This document shows positions 52,605 to 61,403 of a stretch of DNA of 64,000 nucleotides, piece after piece. The notes under the pieces were generated by a model, which worked only from the letters and a program-made list of their open reading frames with translations, was not told the DNA's origin and made no database searches. Position 1 is the stretch's first letter; each line of letters begins with the position of its first letter. The DNA comes from Labilithrix sp. (GTDB lineage: Bacteria > Myxococcota_A > Polyangia > Polyangiales > Polyangiaceae), in the NCBI GenBank assembly GCA_019637155.1, contig JAHBWE010000010.1:248001-312000 (forward strand), given 5' to 3'. Both the position numbers and the translations under genes were made by a program.

Positions 52605-55600
52605 GACGGCTCTTCGTCGCGCTCGTCCTCCTCGCCGGATGCGCGAGGCCGGCGCGTCCGGCCGGCCCCGCGGCCCGCGCGGCGGTCGGCCCCGCGCCGG
52701 AGGTCCTCATCCAGGGCTGGCCGGAGGCCGAGATCCGCGCGCTCGCCTTCGACGCGACCGGCACCATGCTCGCCGCGCCGCTCGAGGACGAGACGCTGTT
52801 CTTCGACGTCGTCACCGGCACGCTGACGGCGCGCGCCAAGAAGGGCGAGGCGGGGCCGTTCGAGCCGCGGACGCACTGGGCGGCGCGCGACACGGTCGAG
52901 TACGTCGCGGCGGCGGGTCTCGTCGCGGGCGCGCGGACGACGCGGTCGATGAAGAAGTACCAGATCCCGGAGGAGGACTTCGGGCGCGTCCATCTCTGGT
53001 CGGACGCGGAGCCGCGCGGCGAGGTCCGCTGTCTCGCGCGGGCGCTCGGCGCGATCGCGCTGTCGTCGGACGGCGGGCTCCTCGCGTGCACGGGCGACGG
53101 CGCGGTGGTCGTCGTCGATCGCGCGACGGACAAACACACCGTCCATCATCCACGGCCGTACGAGACGGCCGCGTTCGTGACCGATCTCGTCTTCCATCCG
53201 ACGAAGCCGCTCCTCGTCGCGGCCGGGACGGCGGGGCTCTGGGCCTACGAGGCCGACACCGGCGCGGCGCGCCGGCTCGAGGCGCGGCTCGCGCGATCGG
53301 CGGCGTTCAACGCCGACGGCTCGCTCCTCGCGACCGGCAACGCGATCGGCGAGATCGAACTGTGGGACACGCGTTCGTGGGAGCGCGTTCGCACGCTGCG
53401 GACGCGCACGTCTCCGATCCTCACCCTGGCGGCGGATCCGCGCGCGCCGCGCGTCTACGTCGCCGCGGGCGGGAAGATCGACGCGGTGCACGAGACGGTC
53501 TGGGACCTCCGCGACGGCGGGGCGGCGCCGCGCGCGATCGAGGAGGCGCCCGACGCGGTCGCGTTCTCCCCCGACGGAGAGCTCCGCGTCGCCTCGCGCT
53601 TCGACACGCTGGTCGGGACGCGCGGCGGTAAGGAGGTCTGGCGCACGCAGGTCCGGAAGGTCCACTTCGAGCACGTCGCGTTCGTCTCGGAAGACACCTT
53701 CCTCGCGTACGGCTCCGGCCACATCGCGTCGCTGCCGGAGGACCACGCGCTGCGGGCGTTCGACGCGCGGACGGGGACCGAGCGCTGGGCGACGCCGAAG
53801 GAGCTCGGCTTCCCCGCCGCGCTCGCGGTGAGCCCCGACGGCGCGCTCGCGGCGATCGCGATCGGCCGCGGCGGCGGGCACGTCGAGGTCCTCGACGCGC
53901 AGACCGGGCGGCGCGTCATGTCGATCCCTGGCTCCGAGGAGCTCCGCGAGCGCGCCTCGATCGCGTTCGTCGATCGTCGGCTCGTCGCGGTGACGGGGAT
54001 CGCCGAGGGCGCGATGCTCGTCGCCGACGTCACGAGCGGGAAGGTGGTGGCGCGGCTCGAGGGCGTGCGCGGCGCCGCCCGCGTCGCGGCGCTGCCAGAC
54101 GGCGCGGCGCTCGCCGACGCGACCGGCGCGCTCGTGCTGCTCGATCGCGCGTGGAAGGTGCGGCGTCGCATCGACCTCCACGCCGGCGCGCCGGCCGGGC
54201 TCGTCGTCGCGGGGCGCACGCTGGTGTGGAGCGGCAAGGACGGCTCCGGCCGCGCGGTCGACCTCGCGACCGGCGCGGTCTCCACCTTCGCCGCGGCGAC
54301 GAGCGGGGCGATCGTCGCCGTCGCGCCCGGCGGCGAGTACCTCGCGCCGCGCGACGCCTCCGGCGCGTTCGCGTTCCGCTGGGGCGATCGCGCGTACCCG
54401 TTCGAGCAATTCGATGCAGTTTACAATGATCCCGCGACCGCGCTCCGGGCGCTGGGGTCCGCGGCGCCGGCGGCGATCGACGCGTTCGCGGCCGCGCGCG
54501 CGCGCCGGCTCGAGCGGCTCGGGCTCGTCACCGCCGCGGCGACGCGCGGCGGCGCGGTGCCGACGATCGGGCTCCCCGACGTCCCGCCGGTGTCGAACGC
54601 GAAGCGCGTCACGCTCCACGTGGTCGGCGCCGACCCCGCGCGCCGCCTGCGACGGCTCCACGTCTTCGCGAACGGCGTCCCCGTCTTCGGCGAGCGCGGC
54701 AAGGAGCTCGCGCCGAGCGCGCGGATCGAGACGGAGGTCGAGGTCGAGCTCGCGCCGGGCCCGAACAAGCTGCAGGCGGCGGTCGAGAACGAGGACGGGA
54801 TCCTCTCGCTCGAGGCGACGGCGGTGACGACGTACATAGGTCCCGCGCCGCGGCCGAAGGTCCACGTCTTCGCGGCGGGCGTCTCGCGCTACCGCGACCG
54901 CTCGCTCGACCTCGCGTTCCCGGCGAAGGACGCGCGCGACGTCGGCGCGGCGCTGTGCGCGGACGGGCAGTGCGCGCCGAACGTCCTCGTCGACGCGCAG
55001 GCGACGAGGAGCGCGATCGCGGCGTGGCGCGGCCCGCTCGCGCGCACCAACGTCGAGGACACCGCGATCGTCTACGTGTCGGGGCACGGCGTGCTCGATC
55101 GACGCGGCGGCTACCTGTTCGCGCCGCACGACATCGACGCGCGCGACCTCGAGCGGACGGGCATCCCGTACGCCGAGCTCGAGGGCCTGCTCGACGGGAT
55201 CCCCGCGCGGCACAAGCTCCTCGTGATGGACACGTGTCACGCGGGGGAGCTCGATCCGGACGAGGCTCGCGCGATCGCGGCGGGAGGGAAGGTGAGGGCG
55301 GCCGCGCCGAGCGGGAGGCTCGGCCTCGCGTCGGCGCGCGCGAAGGCGACGCGCGACCTCTTCGCCGACCTGCGGCGCGGGACGGGGACGCACGTGCTCG
55401 CGTCGTCGAGCGGCGTCGAATATTCGCTCGAGGACGCGACCTTCCAGAACAGCATCTTCACGCATGCGTTCCTGACCGGCCTCCGCGATCGCGAGGCGGA
55501 TCCGGACGGCGCGGGACCGATCCGCGTCTCGGCGCTGCGGGCCTACGTGACGAAGGCGGTCCTCGACCTGACCGCGGGCCATCAGACGCCGACCACGCGC

Positions 55601-56038
55601 CGCGAGAACCTCGACGCCGACTTCGACCTCACCCCGAACGCGCCGCGCCCCGCCGCGACGCCGGAGGACACCTGCCGGAAGGACCGGGACGGCGACGGCT
55701 ACAGCTGCGGCCACCTCTCGCTCCTGACGTTCGGTCCCTCGGAGCGCTCCACCTCCACGGAGAAGGACCTCCTCGCCGCGGCGCGGAGGAGCCTCGAGGC
55801 CTCCGCGACGAAGGAGAAGCTCATGCTCGAATGGGAGGGCGCGCGCTTCGTCGCGCGCGATCCACGCGTCGCGCACGCGATCGAAGCCGGCGTCGTGGCC
55901 GCGCAGCCCGACGACACCGGCCGCCCTCGCCTCGTGGTATGTCGCGCCGGACACGCGCTCCCCGCCGTGCTCGCGCGCTGCGACCGCGCGCTCGCGGCGC
56001 TGGCCGGAAAGGCGCTGCCCGAGCTCCTGCCGCCGTGA
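52601..56038 (+). CDS. Lipoprotein with WD40-like repeats and a caspase-family domain
   Basis: This 1,145-residue protein starts at a GTG overlapping the upstream stop. Lipobox LLAGC puts a lipidated Cys at 14. Residues ~35-600 contain beta-propeller-type repeats (SAAFNADGSLLATGNAIGEI, IELWDTRSWERVRTLRT). A short Ig-like region follows (about 660-740), then a peptidase C14 (caspase/metacaspase) domain at ~750-1,000 with the catalytic dyad His829 (VSGHGV) and Cys879 (MDTCHAGE). The tail contains a calcium-loop-like DRDGDGYSC. It should be in the periplasm or outer membrane. Co-translation with the pseudokinase/TPR gene suggests one pathway, though they would sit in different compartments. Confidence 0.88.
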   Translation: MRRLFVALVLLAGCARPARPAGPAARAAVGPAPEVLIQGWPEAEIRALAFDATGTMLAAPLEDETLFFDVVTGTLTARAKKGEAGPFEPRTHWAARDTVEYVAAAGLVAGARTTRSMKKYQIPEEDFGRVHLWSDAEPRGEVRCLARALGAIALSSDGGLLACTGDGAVVVVDRATDKHTVHHPRPYETAAFVTDLVFHPTKPLLVAAGTAGLWAYEADTGAARRLEARLARSAAFNADGSLLATGNAIGEIELWDTRSWERVRTLRTRTSPILTLAADPRAPRVYVAAGGKIDAVHETVWDLRDGGAAPRAIEEAPDAVAFSPDGELRVASRFDTLVGTRGGKEVWRTQVRKVHFEHVAFVSEDTFLAYGSGHIASLPEDHALRAFDARTGTERWATPKELGFPAALAVSPDGALAAIAIGRGGGHVEVLDAQTGRRVMSIPGSEELRERASIAFVDRRLVAVTGIAEGAMLVADVTSGKVVARLEGVRGAARVAALPDGAALADATGALVLLDRAWKVRRRIDLHAGAPAGLVVAGRTLVWSGKDGSGRAVDLATGAVSTFAAATSGAIVAVAPGGEYLAPRDASGAFAFRWGDRAYPFEQFDAVYNDPATALRALGSAAPAAIDAFAAARARRLERLGLVTAAATRGGAVPTIGLPDVPPVSNAKRVTLHVVGADPARRLRRLHVFANGVPVFGERGKELAPSARIETEVEVELAPGPNKLQAAVENEDGILSLEATAVTTYIGPAPRPKVHVFAAGVSRYRDRSLDLAFPAKDARDVGAALCADGQCAPNVLVDAQATRSAIAAWRGPLARTNVEDTAIVYVSGHGVLDRRGGYLFAPHDIDARDLERTGIPYAELEGLLDGIPARHKLLVMDTCHAGELDPDEARAIAAGGKVRAAAPSGRLGLASARAKATRDLFADLRRGTGTHVLASSSGVEYSLEDATFQNSIFTHAFLTGLRDREADPDGAGPIRVSALRAYVTKAVLDLTAGHQTPTTRRENLDADFDLTPNAPRPAATPEDTCRKDRDGDGYSCGHLSLLTFGPSERSTSTEKDLLAAARRSLEASATKEKLMLEWEGARFVARDPRVAHAIEAGVVAAQPDDTGRPRLVVCRAGHALPAVLARCDRALAALAGKALPELLPP

Positions 56039-56048
56039 TCGACGCGGC

Positions 56049-56246
56049 TCAGTGCGGGGCGATGATGCCCTTCTGCGTGAGGCAGCGGTCCTCGACGGTG
56101 GTGCACCCCTCCGGGCACGTCCCACCATCCGGCACCTTCTCCGGACACTCGACGGGCTTCGCGCTCTCACTCGGCGTCGAGGGCGCCGCAGGCTCCTGCC
56201 CTCCGCAAGCGGTGACCATGACGAACGTGAACGCGAACAGTCGCAT
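56049..56246 (-). CDS. Small Cys-rich lipoprotein
   Basis: This 65-residue peptide has a lipoprotein signal (FVMVTAC, Cys about 14), a Pro/Ser spacer and four Cys in CPEKVPDGGTCPEGC and DRCLTQKG. Its ATG shares a base with the stop of the upstream FadL-type gene (TGATG), so it is probably co-translated with that porin. Ten bases separate it from the convergent caspase gene. It may cap or assist the porin; that is inference from linkage only. Confidence 0.7.
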   Translation of the reverse strand: MRLFAFTFVMVTACGGQEPAAPSTPSESAKPVECPEKVPDGGTCPEGCTTVEDRCLTQKGIIAPH

Positions 56247-57700
56247 CAGAACGTGTAGGCGACGTTGATGTTGACGAAGCCGATCTGCGATCGGTACTTG
56301 CCGTCGGCGCTCGGGGAGCGCGACACGTTGTATTCGCCGCCGTCGGGCCCCGACGCCGGGTTGTCCCGGAGGTTTTGGGTGTTCCTTCCCGCGGTGTTCA
56401 CCGGCACGAAGTAGATGTGGTTGTAGCTTCCGGCGAGCGCGAGGTGCTTGCTGAGCACGTAGCGGACGCCGGCGGTGGCGAAGAGCTGCGTCGAGTCGAT
56501 CGTCGCGACGTCGATCGTCTCCTTCGGCACCGCGGCCGTCGCGACCGCGACGGAGCCGAACGCCTCGAGCTCGTTGGTGACGAAGAAGCCCGGACCGACG
56601 CGGACGGCGATCGAGTCGCGCCAGTTTCGCGGCACGTTGAGCTGCACGAGGTTGCCGGCGTCGCCGGCGGCGCGGCGGCCGGTCTTGTCGACGGCGCAGC
56701 TCGCGCCCTTCTCGACGACGCATTGCCGCTCGAACACGCTCCAGCGCTGGAACTCGAAGTCGCCGCGGAGCTCCAGCTTCTCCGTCGCGCGGTACGTCGC
56801 GCCGAAGCGGATGATGTCCGGGAGCGTCTGCAGGAAGTCGATGTCCGCCTTCGACTCGACGCCGGCGCCGAGCTGGGTGCGGAGCTGGCCGCTGAGGCGC
56901 GACTCGCCGAGGCCCGGCTGCGAGACGTACGAGAGGCCGAGGTGGAGCTCGTCGGTCGGCTCCCAGTAGAGGCCGCCGGAGAAGCCGAAGTTCAGGCCGG
57001 ACGCGTGGATGAACGAGCGGCCTTCGATGAGGGTGCCGTTCGTGACCGTGTCGTCGCTGCCGTTCGCGTTGCGCGCGCGCGCGGTCGCGACCGTGTGGAA
57101 GATCGGGCTGAAGCTCGCGCCGAACGAGAGCCGCGTCGACGGGATCGTCACCGAGGCCGCGAAGGTGTTGTAGATGGAGAGGATCTGGCCGCTGATGTTG
57201 TGCCAGCGCTGCGGACCGTCGGTGGTGCCGGGCACGCCGGGAACGCCCTGACGCCGCGTCCACGTGGCCATGCCGCCGAACGGAATGTACGCGGCGTAGC
57301 CGGCGTGGAAGTACTTCGAGCCGCCAAAGTCGGTGTTGACCCCGAGGAACGGGAGCGCGAGGAGGTTCGTGAGGTTCGCGGTGCCGGTGTTCGCCTCGAC
57401 GTAGCGCGGGTCCTGGAGGAGCGCCGGATCGGAGGGCGAGAGCGCGTCGGTCGTGCGCGTGTAGCGGACGAAGCGGAGGACGGTCGAGAGGTCGCCCGTG
57501 ATCGTCGTCCCCTCCGTCGCCCCGAGCGCGGCCGGGTTGAAGTAGATCGCGAACGCGTTCGGCATCGCCGGCGTTCCGTGATCGGCTCCGTACCTCGCGA
57601 CGAGATAACCGCCGGCTTCGGCGTCCTTCGGGAACGCGAAGACGGCGACGGAGGCGAGGAATCCAAGTGCTGCAGCGCGGCTCGAGCGCGAGCGGTTCAT
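56246..57700 (-). CDS. FadL/OmpP1/TodX family outer membrane transporter
   Basis: This 484-residue protein has a signal peptide (cleavage near AEAGG) and the FadL layout. The N-terminal plug segment reads MPNAFAIYFNPAALG at about residues 44-59, the 'N-P-A' motif being diagnostic. The rest is amphipathic strands expected of a 14-strand barrel, ending in NINVAYTF with the terminal Phe needed for barrel insertion. FadL proteins import long-chain fatty acids or other hydrophobic compounds. Two Cys flank an insertion near residue 330 (ERQCVVEKGASCAVD). It is divergent from a lipoprotein gene. Confidence 0.88.
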   Translation of the reverse strand: MNRSRSSRAAALGFLASVAVFAFPKDAEAGGYLVARYGADHGTPAMPNAFAIYFNPAALGATEGTTITGDLSTVLRFVRYTRTTDALSPSDPALLQDPRYVEANTGTANLTNLLALPFLGVNTDFGGSKYFHAGYAAYIPFGGMATWTRRQGVPGVPGTTDGPQRWHNISGQILSIYNTFAASVTIPSTRLSFGASFSPIFHTVATARARNANGSDDTVTNGTLIEGRSFIHASGLNFGFSGGLYWEPTDELHLGLSYVSQPGLGESRLSGQLRTQLGAGVESKADIDFLQTLPDIIRFGATYRATEKLELRGDFEFQRWSVFERQCVVEKGASCAVDKTGRRAAGDAGNLVQLNVPRNWRDSIAVRVGPGFFVTNELEAFGSVAVATAAVPKETIDVATIDSTQLFATAGVRYVLSKHLALAGSYNHIYFVPVNTAGRNTQNLRDNPASGPDGGEYNVSRSPSADGKYRSQIGFVNINVAYTF

Positions 57701-57762
57701 CGCCTACGAGTACCATGACGGCGCGTGCGCGTCTCGCACCGGAACGCGCTTGCAGCCGTCTC

Positions 57763-57774
57763 TACCGGCCGGTA
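57763..57774. promoter_or_regulatory. 12-base perfect palindrome between divergent genes
   Basis: TACCGGCCGGTA at 57763-57774 is a perfect palindrome in the 84-base gap between the FadL-type gene and the divergent lipoprotein gene, ending 11 bases before the latter's ATG. It may be an operator controlling one or both genes. No regulator gene is adjacent. Confidence 0.4.
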
Positions 57775-57784
57775 AGACAAGGGG

Positions 57785-58489
57785 ATGCGTGTTCGCTTCC
57801 TCTTCGGATCCTTGGCCGCGCTCGGGATCGCAGCGGCGTGCATCCCCCATCCCGAGACGGACTTCGAGGATTACCAGAAGCGGATCGTGCCCTTCCAGCA
57901 GGAAGAGGTCGTGGACTCGGGCCCGCCCATCGAGACCGGCCCGCCGCCGACGGAGGCGGTCGAGGGGACGTATTTCGCAACGTGCCTCACCGAGCTCGAT
58001 CGCTCCAACGTGAACAAGGCGTTCAGCTTCCTCGTGGCGACGTCCTTCACCCCGAACGACTCCGGCGGCGAGCTCAAGATCACGCTCGAGGCGCTGGCGC
58101 TCGTCGACGGGAAGCCGCCGACGAGCTCGGCGCGCAGCGGCATCGTCGGCGCGCCGCTCCCCGAGATCACGGGGAACACCAACGCGGAGGGCAGCTTCGT
58201 CGCGACGCTCGCGGAGGGACAGAAGGCGACCTTCCCCGGCGCGGCGAACCCGATCTCGGGCAGCGACGTCGAGCTGATCACGGGAAACGGCGTCCAGGTC
58301 GGCCTCTCCGGACGCTACGTCGAGGAGAAGTTCTGCGCGCGCCTCACCGGCCGCATCAACCAGCCCGCCGCCGCACGCCGCAACCTGAACCCGGACCAGA
58401 ACTTCTGCATCTTCAACAAGATCACCGAGGGCGACCCGGCCCCCACGGTCACGCGGGAAGAGTTCACCCCCGCGAACTGCCCGCTCTGA
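57785..58489 (+). CDS. Lipoprotein of unknown function
   Basis: This 234-residue lipoprotein has signal MRVRFLFGSLAALGIAAAC with Cys19 as the lipid site. After a short acidic/Pro-rich linker the mature part is mostly beta-strand (FLVATSFTPNDSGGELKITL, EGSFVATLAEGQKATFPGA) with four Cys (TCLTEL, EKFCARL, NFCIFNK, ANCPL) that could form two disulfides. It resembles no family I can name. It is divergent from the FadL-type gene and followed by a good terminator. Confidence 0.75.
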   Translation: MRVRFLFGSLAALGIAAACIPHPETDFEDYQKRIVPFQQEEVVDSGPPIETGPPPTEAVEGTYFATCLTELDRSNVNKAFSFLVATSFTPNDSGGELKITLEALALVDGKPPTSSARSGIVGAPLPEITGNTNAEGSFVATLAEGQKATFPGAANPISGSDVELITGNGVQVGLSGRYVEEKFCARLTGRINQPAAARRNLNPDQNFCIFNKITEGDPAPTVTREEFTPANCPL

Positions 58490-58510
58490 CGAGCTGAGCG
58501 CACAAAGACG

Positions 58511-58541
58511 AACGGCGCCCCTCGCGAGAGGAGGCGCCGTT
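58511..58541. terminator. Bidirectional intrinsic terminator
   Basis: AACGGCGCC at 58511-58519 pairs with GGCGCCGTT at 58533-58541, and an inner CCTC/GAGG stem closes over GCGA, giving a long GC-rich hairpin. T-containing flanks lie on both sides: GTTTGCGTTG rightward and, leftward, TTCGTCTTTGTG. It sits between convergent genes ending at 58489 and 58597. Confidence 0.75.
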
Positions 58542-58596
58542 TGCGTTGTGGGCCCGTCGAGCCGGCCCGCGAGGAGCCGGCCCGATCAGGTCGGGA

Positions 58597-59832
58597 TCAC
58601 TTGTCCGGGTCGAACTTCGAGATCGTCGGATCGTTCGGCAGGCCGAGGTAGTGGAAGAAGCGGAAGTTGAAGGAGGGCGGATCGCCCGCGGTCGGTGAGG
58701 CCGTCGGATCGCCGAGCGCGATGAACGTGTACGCCTTGCCGTTCGCGTAGAGGTTGCCCGTCGGCGGCACCGCGCCGGTGGTGAGCGACTCGATCTGGCC
58801 GAAGCCGACCGCGAGGTTCGGCGCCTTCGGGTTCGCCGTGAGCTTGTCCGTCGCGAACGCCACGCCCTCGACCTGCTTGAGCGCGGTGATGGCCTGGAAG
58901 TCGAGGTTGGTGTTGGCGTCGGCGCCGAGCGGCTTGGCCGAGGCCGCGTCCGCGTCCTCCGAGACGATCGCCGGACGAACGCCTTCGCCGACGATGTTCT
59001 GGATGACCGCCGAGCCGTTCGGCGAAGCGTGCGCGAACTGAACGCCGATGCTGTTCGCCGCGACCGCGGTCGTGTTGTCGAGCTCGAGCTTCGTGATCTT
59101 CAGGTTGCCGAGGCCGGGGGTGCCCGCCGTGAAGCCGGCTCCGCACTTGTCGCCGAGGGTCGAGTCGCCGGGGCAGCCGGTGAGGATGAGAAGGTAGCTC
59201 TTCTTCTGCTCGAGCTGGCCGGCGGGGACGGGCGGGAGCACCCAGTAGTCCACGTTCGGCTCGAGCGTGCCGCCCGCGTCGTCGTTGAAGATGTCCGCGC
59301 AGGTCTTGTCCTGGTTCGCCTTGACGTCTTTGCCGAGGCCGATCGCTTCGAGCTTGCCGGCGCTGATGATGTACGGCGTGACCTCGAGGGTGGAGAGGTC
59401 GGCGCCCGTCGTGTCGACCGGACCGCCCGTGCCGAGGAAGAGGCCGGGGAACGGCTGCGCGCCCCGAACGCGGTTCGGGAGAGGCGGCAGACCCGGCGCG
59501 AAGATCTTCGTTGCTCCGCTCGTGATCTGGTAGCAGATGCGGAGCGCCCCGCTCGCGTTCGCCGCCCCCGGACCAAGGTCGGTGATCGCGTTCACGAGCT
59601 GCAGCTTCGCCGGGATCGGATCCGGCTCTGCGTCCTGATCGGTGCCGCCGGTGCTCGACGAGCTCGACGACGTCGAGGTCGACGACGACGACGTGCTGCT
59701 CGACGTCGAGGACGTGCTGCTGCCCGGCGGCGGCGAATCGTCGTCGCCGCAAGCGACGACGAAGGCGCTGAGACCAGCGCCGAAGATCGTCATAGACGCC
59801 AGACCATAACGAAGCCATTGACTGTTGCGCAT
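58597..59832 (-). CDS. DUF4397-like lipoprotein
   Basis: This 411-residue lipoprotein has lipobox VVAC (Cys28) and a 35-residue Ser/Thr linker. The mature part has the style of DUF4397 proteins: KLQLVNAITDLG near the start, repeated ALRICYQITS and GVQFAHASPNGS motifs, with many small beta-strand segments and Pro/Gly turns. AAGGAG is well placed ahead of the ATG (complement of about 59839-59844). It is divergent from the second sulfatase-fold gene. The family is found on bacterial surfaces and has no known enzymatic function. Confidence 0.75.
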   Translation of the reverse strand: MRNSQWLRYGLASMTIFGAGLSAFVVACGDDDSPPPGSSTSSTSSSTSSSSTSTSSSSSSTGGTDQDAEPDPIPAKLQLVNAITDLGPGAANASGALRICYQITSGATKIFAPGLPPLPNRVRGAQPFPGLFLGTGGPVDTTGADLSTLEVTPYIISAGKLEAIGLGKDVKANQDKTCADIFNDDAGGTLEPNVDYWVLPPVPAGQLEQKKSYLLILTGCPGDSTLGDKCGAGFTAGTPGLGNLKITKLELDNTTAVAANSIGVQFAHASPNGSAVIQNIVGEGVRPAIVSEDADAASAKPLGADANTNLDFQAITALKQVEGVAFATDKLTANPKAPNLAVGFGQIESLTTGAVPPTGNLYANGKAYTFIALGDPTASPTAGDPPSFNFRFFHYLGLPNDPTISKFDPDK

Positions 59833-59935
59833 CCGTGTCTCCTTGAGGCGAAGTCAGGCCAGGAAATAAGCCCGAACCAGCTCGGAAACTTAGAGAAGTC
59901 GGCCCCTTCTCGCAAGCACAGAACGAGGAAAGACA

Positions 59936-61381
59936 ATGCGGATATCTGGCCTACGCAAACGCTGTATCGCACCACGACTCGAATGTCATAGGCGCGGTGT
60001 CGCGTGCGCCGTCGCTACGCTCGCGTTCGTCGTCGCCTGCGACAGAGGTGGCGTGCGGCCGACGGCCCAAGCGATCGATAGCGCGCCCGCGCCGGTCGCG
60101 ACGCCCTCCGCGAGCGTCGCGGCTCCCGCCGCGAGCGACGCCGGAGGCGGAGCCGGCGACGCCGCCGTGGCCGTGGCGTCGGCGGCCGGCATCCCGAAGG
60201 ACCTCAACGTCATCGTCCTCTCCGTCGACAGCCTGCGCGCCGACATGCCGTGGAACGGTTACCCGCGCCCGATCGCGCCGCGCCTCACCGCGCTCGAGAA
60301 GCGCGCCGTCTCGTACACCCACGCGTACGCGATCTCGTCGTACACCTCGATGAGCCTCGGCGGCCTCCTCGGCGGAAAGCTCCCGAGCGGCATGAAGCGG
60401 AGCGGCTACTTCTTCGGGAAGTACTCGCAGGACAACCTCATGTTCCCCGAGGTGCTCCAGAGCGCCGGCGTCCGCACGATGGCGGGGCACGCGCACGGCT
60501 ACTTCAACGGCGCGGGGTTCGATCAGGGCTTCGACGCGTACGAGGTCGTCGCCGGCATCAGCTTCGACAACACGACCGATCGAAACGTCACGAGCCCGCA
60601 GCACGAGGCGATCGCGGAGAAGCAGCTCGGCGATCCCGCCCTCGACGGCAAGCGCTTCTTCGCCTGGTACCACTTCCTCGATCCGCACGATCAGTACTTG
60701 TCGCACGAAGCGGACGGCATCCCGCCGTTCGGCAAGACGCTGCGCGATCGCTACGACGCCGAGGTGCTCTACACCGATCGCTACCTCGGCAAGCTCCTCG
60801 ACTTCATCGACGGAAAGCCGTGGGGCAAGCGCACCGCGATCATCGTCACCGCCGATCACGGCGAAGCCTTCGGCGAGCACGGGCAGACGTCGCACGGCTT
60901 CGAGCTCTGGGAGAACCTCGTCCGCGTCCCGATGTTCCTCGTCGTGCCCGGCGTGGCGCCGAAGCGCATCGACACCCCGCGAAGCGCGATCGACCTCGCG
61001 CCCACGATCCTCGAGCTCCTCGGCGTCTCCGCGCCCGCGGAGCTGAGCCTCGAAGGCAAGAGCCTCGTCGGCGAGATGACCGGGAAAGAGGAGGCCACCG
61101 AGCGCGACGTGATCCTCGATCTCCCGATGACGAGCGACAGCGACAAGCGTCGCGCCCTCGTCCGCGGCAAGGACAAGATCATCGCGTTCGGCGAGCAGGC
61201 GGCGCTGCGGCTCTATGACGTCGCGGCCGATCCCGAGGAGAAGAAGCCGATCACGAAGGGTGAGACCTTCGACACGATGGCGAAGCGTTACCGCGAAATC
61301 GCGAAGACGATCAAAGAGGTGCCGCCGTACCAGTGCAACGTCGGCTGCCTCAACCGGGCCTACGCGACGAAGAAGAAGTAG
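59936..61381 (+). CDS. Sulfatase-fold lipoprotein lacking the formylglycine Cys
   Basis: This 481-residue protein has a lipoprotein signal (FVVAC, Cys about 35) and an Ala/Pro linker, then an alkaline-phosphatase-superfamily domain: LSVDSLRAD, FLDPHDQYLSH, VTADHGEAFGEHG and a C-terminal PTILELLGV region. At the catalytic position it reads SSYTSMSLGG, with no Cys or CxPxR, as in the homologous membrane protein at 9629. A Ser/Thr-based transferase or phosphodiesterase is likelier than a sulfatase. GAGGAAAG precedes the ATG. It is tightly followed by gloB. Confidence 0.87.
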   Translation: MRISGLRKRCIAPRLECHRRGVACAVATLAFVVACDRGGVRPTAQAIDSAPAPVATPSASVAAPAASDAGGGAGDAAVAVASAAGIPKDLNVIVLSVDSLRADMPWNGYPRPIAPRLTALEKRAVSYTHAYAISSYTSMSLGGLLGGKLPSGMKRSGYFFGKYSQDNLMFPEVLQSAGVRTMAGHAHGYFNGAGFDQGFDAYEVVAGISFDNTTDRNVTSPQHEAIAEKQLGDPALDGKRFFAWYHFLDPHDQYLSHEADGIPPFGKTLRDRYDAEVLYTDRYLGKLLDFIDGKPWGKRTAIIVTADHGEAFGEHGQTSHGFELWENLVRVPMFLVVPGVAPKRIDTPRSAIDLAPTILELLGVSAPAELSLEGKSLVGEMTGKEEATERDVILDLPMTSDSDKRRALVRGKDKIIAFGEQAALRLYDVAADPEEKKPITKGETFDTMAKRYREIAKTIKEVPPYQCNVGCLNRAYATKKK

Positions 61382-61403
61382 CGGGGTATGCTTCGCGCCC
61401 GCG

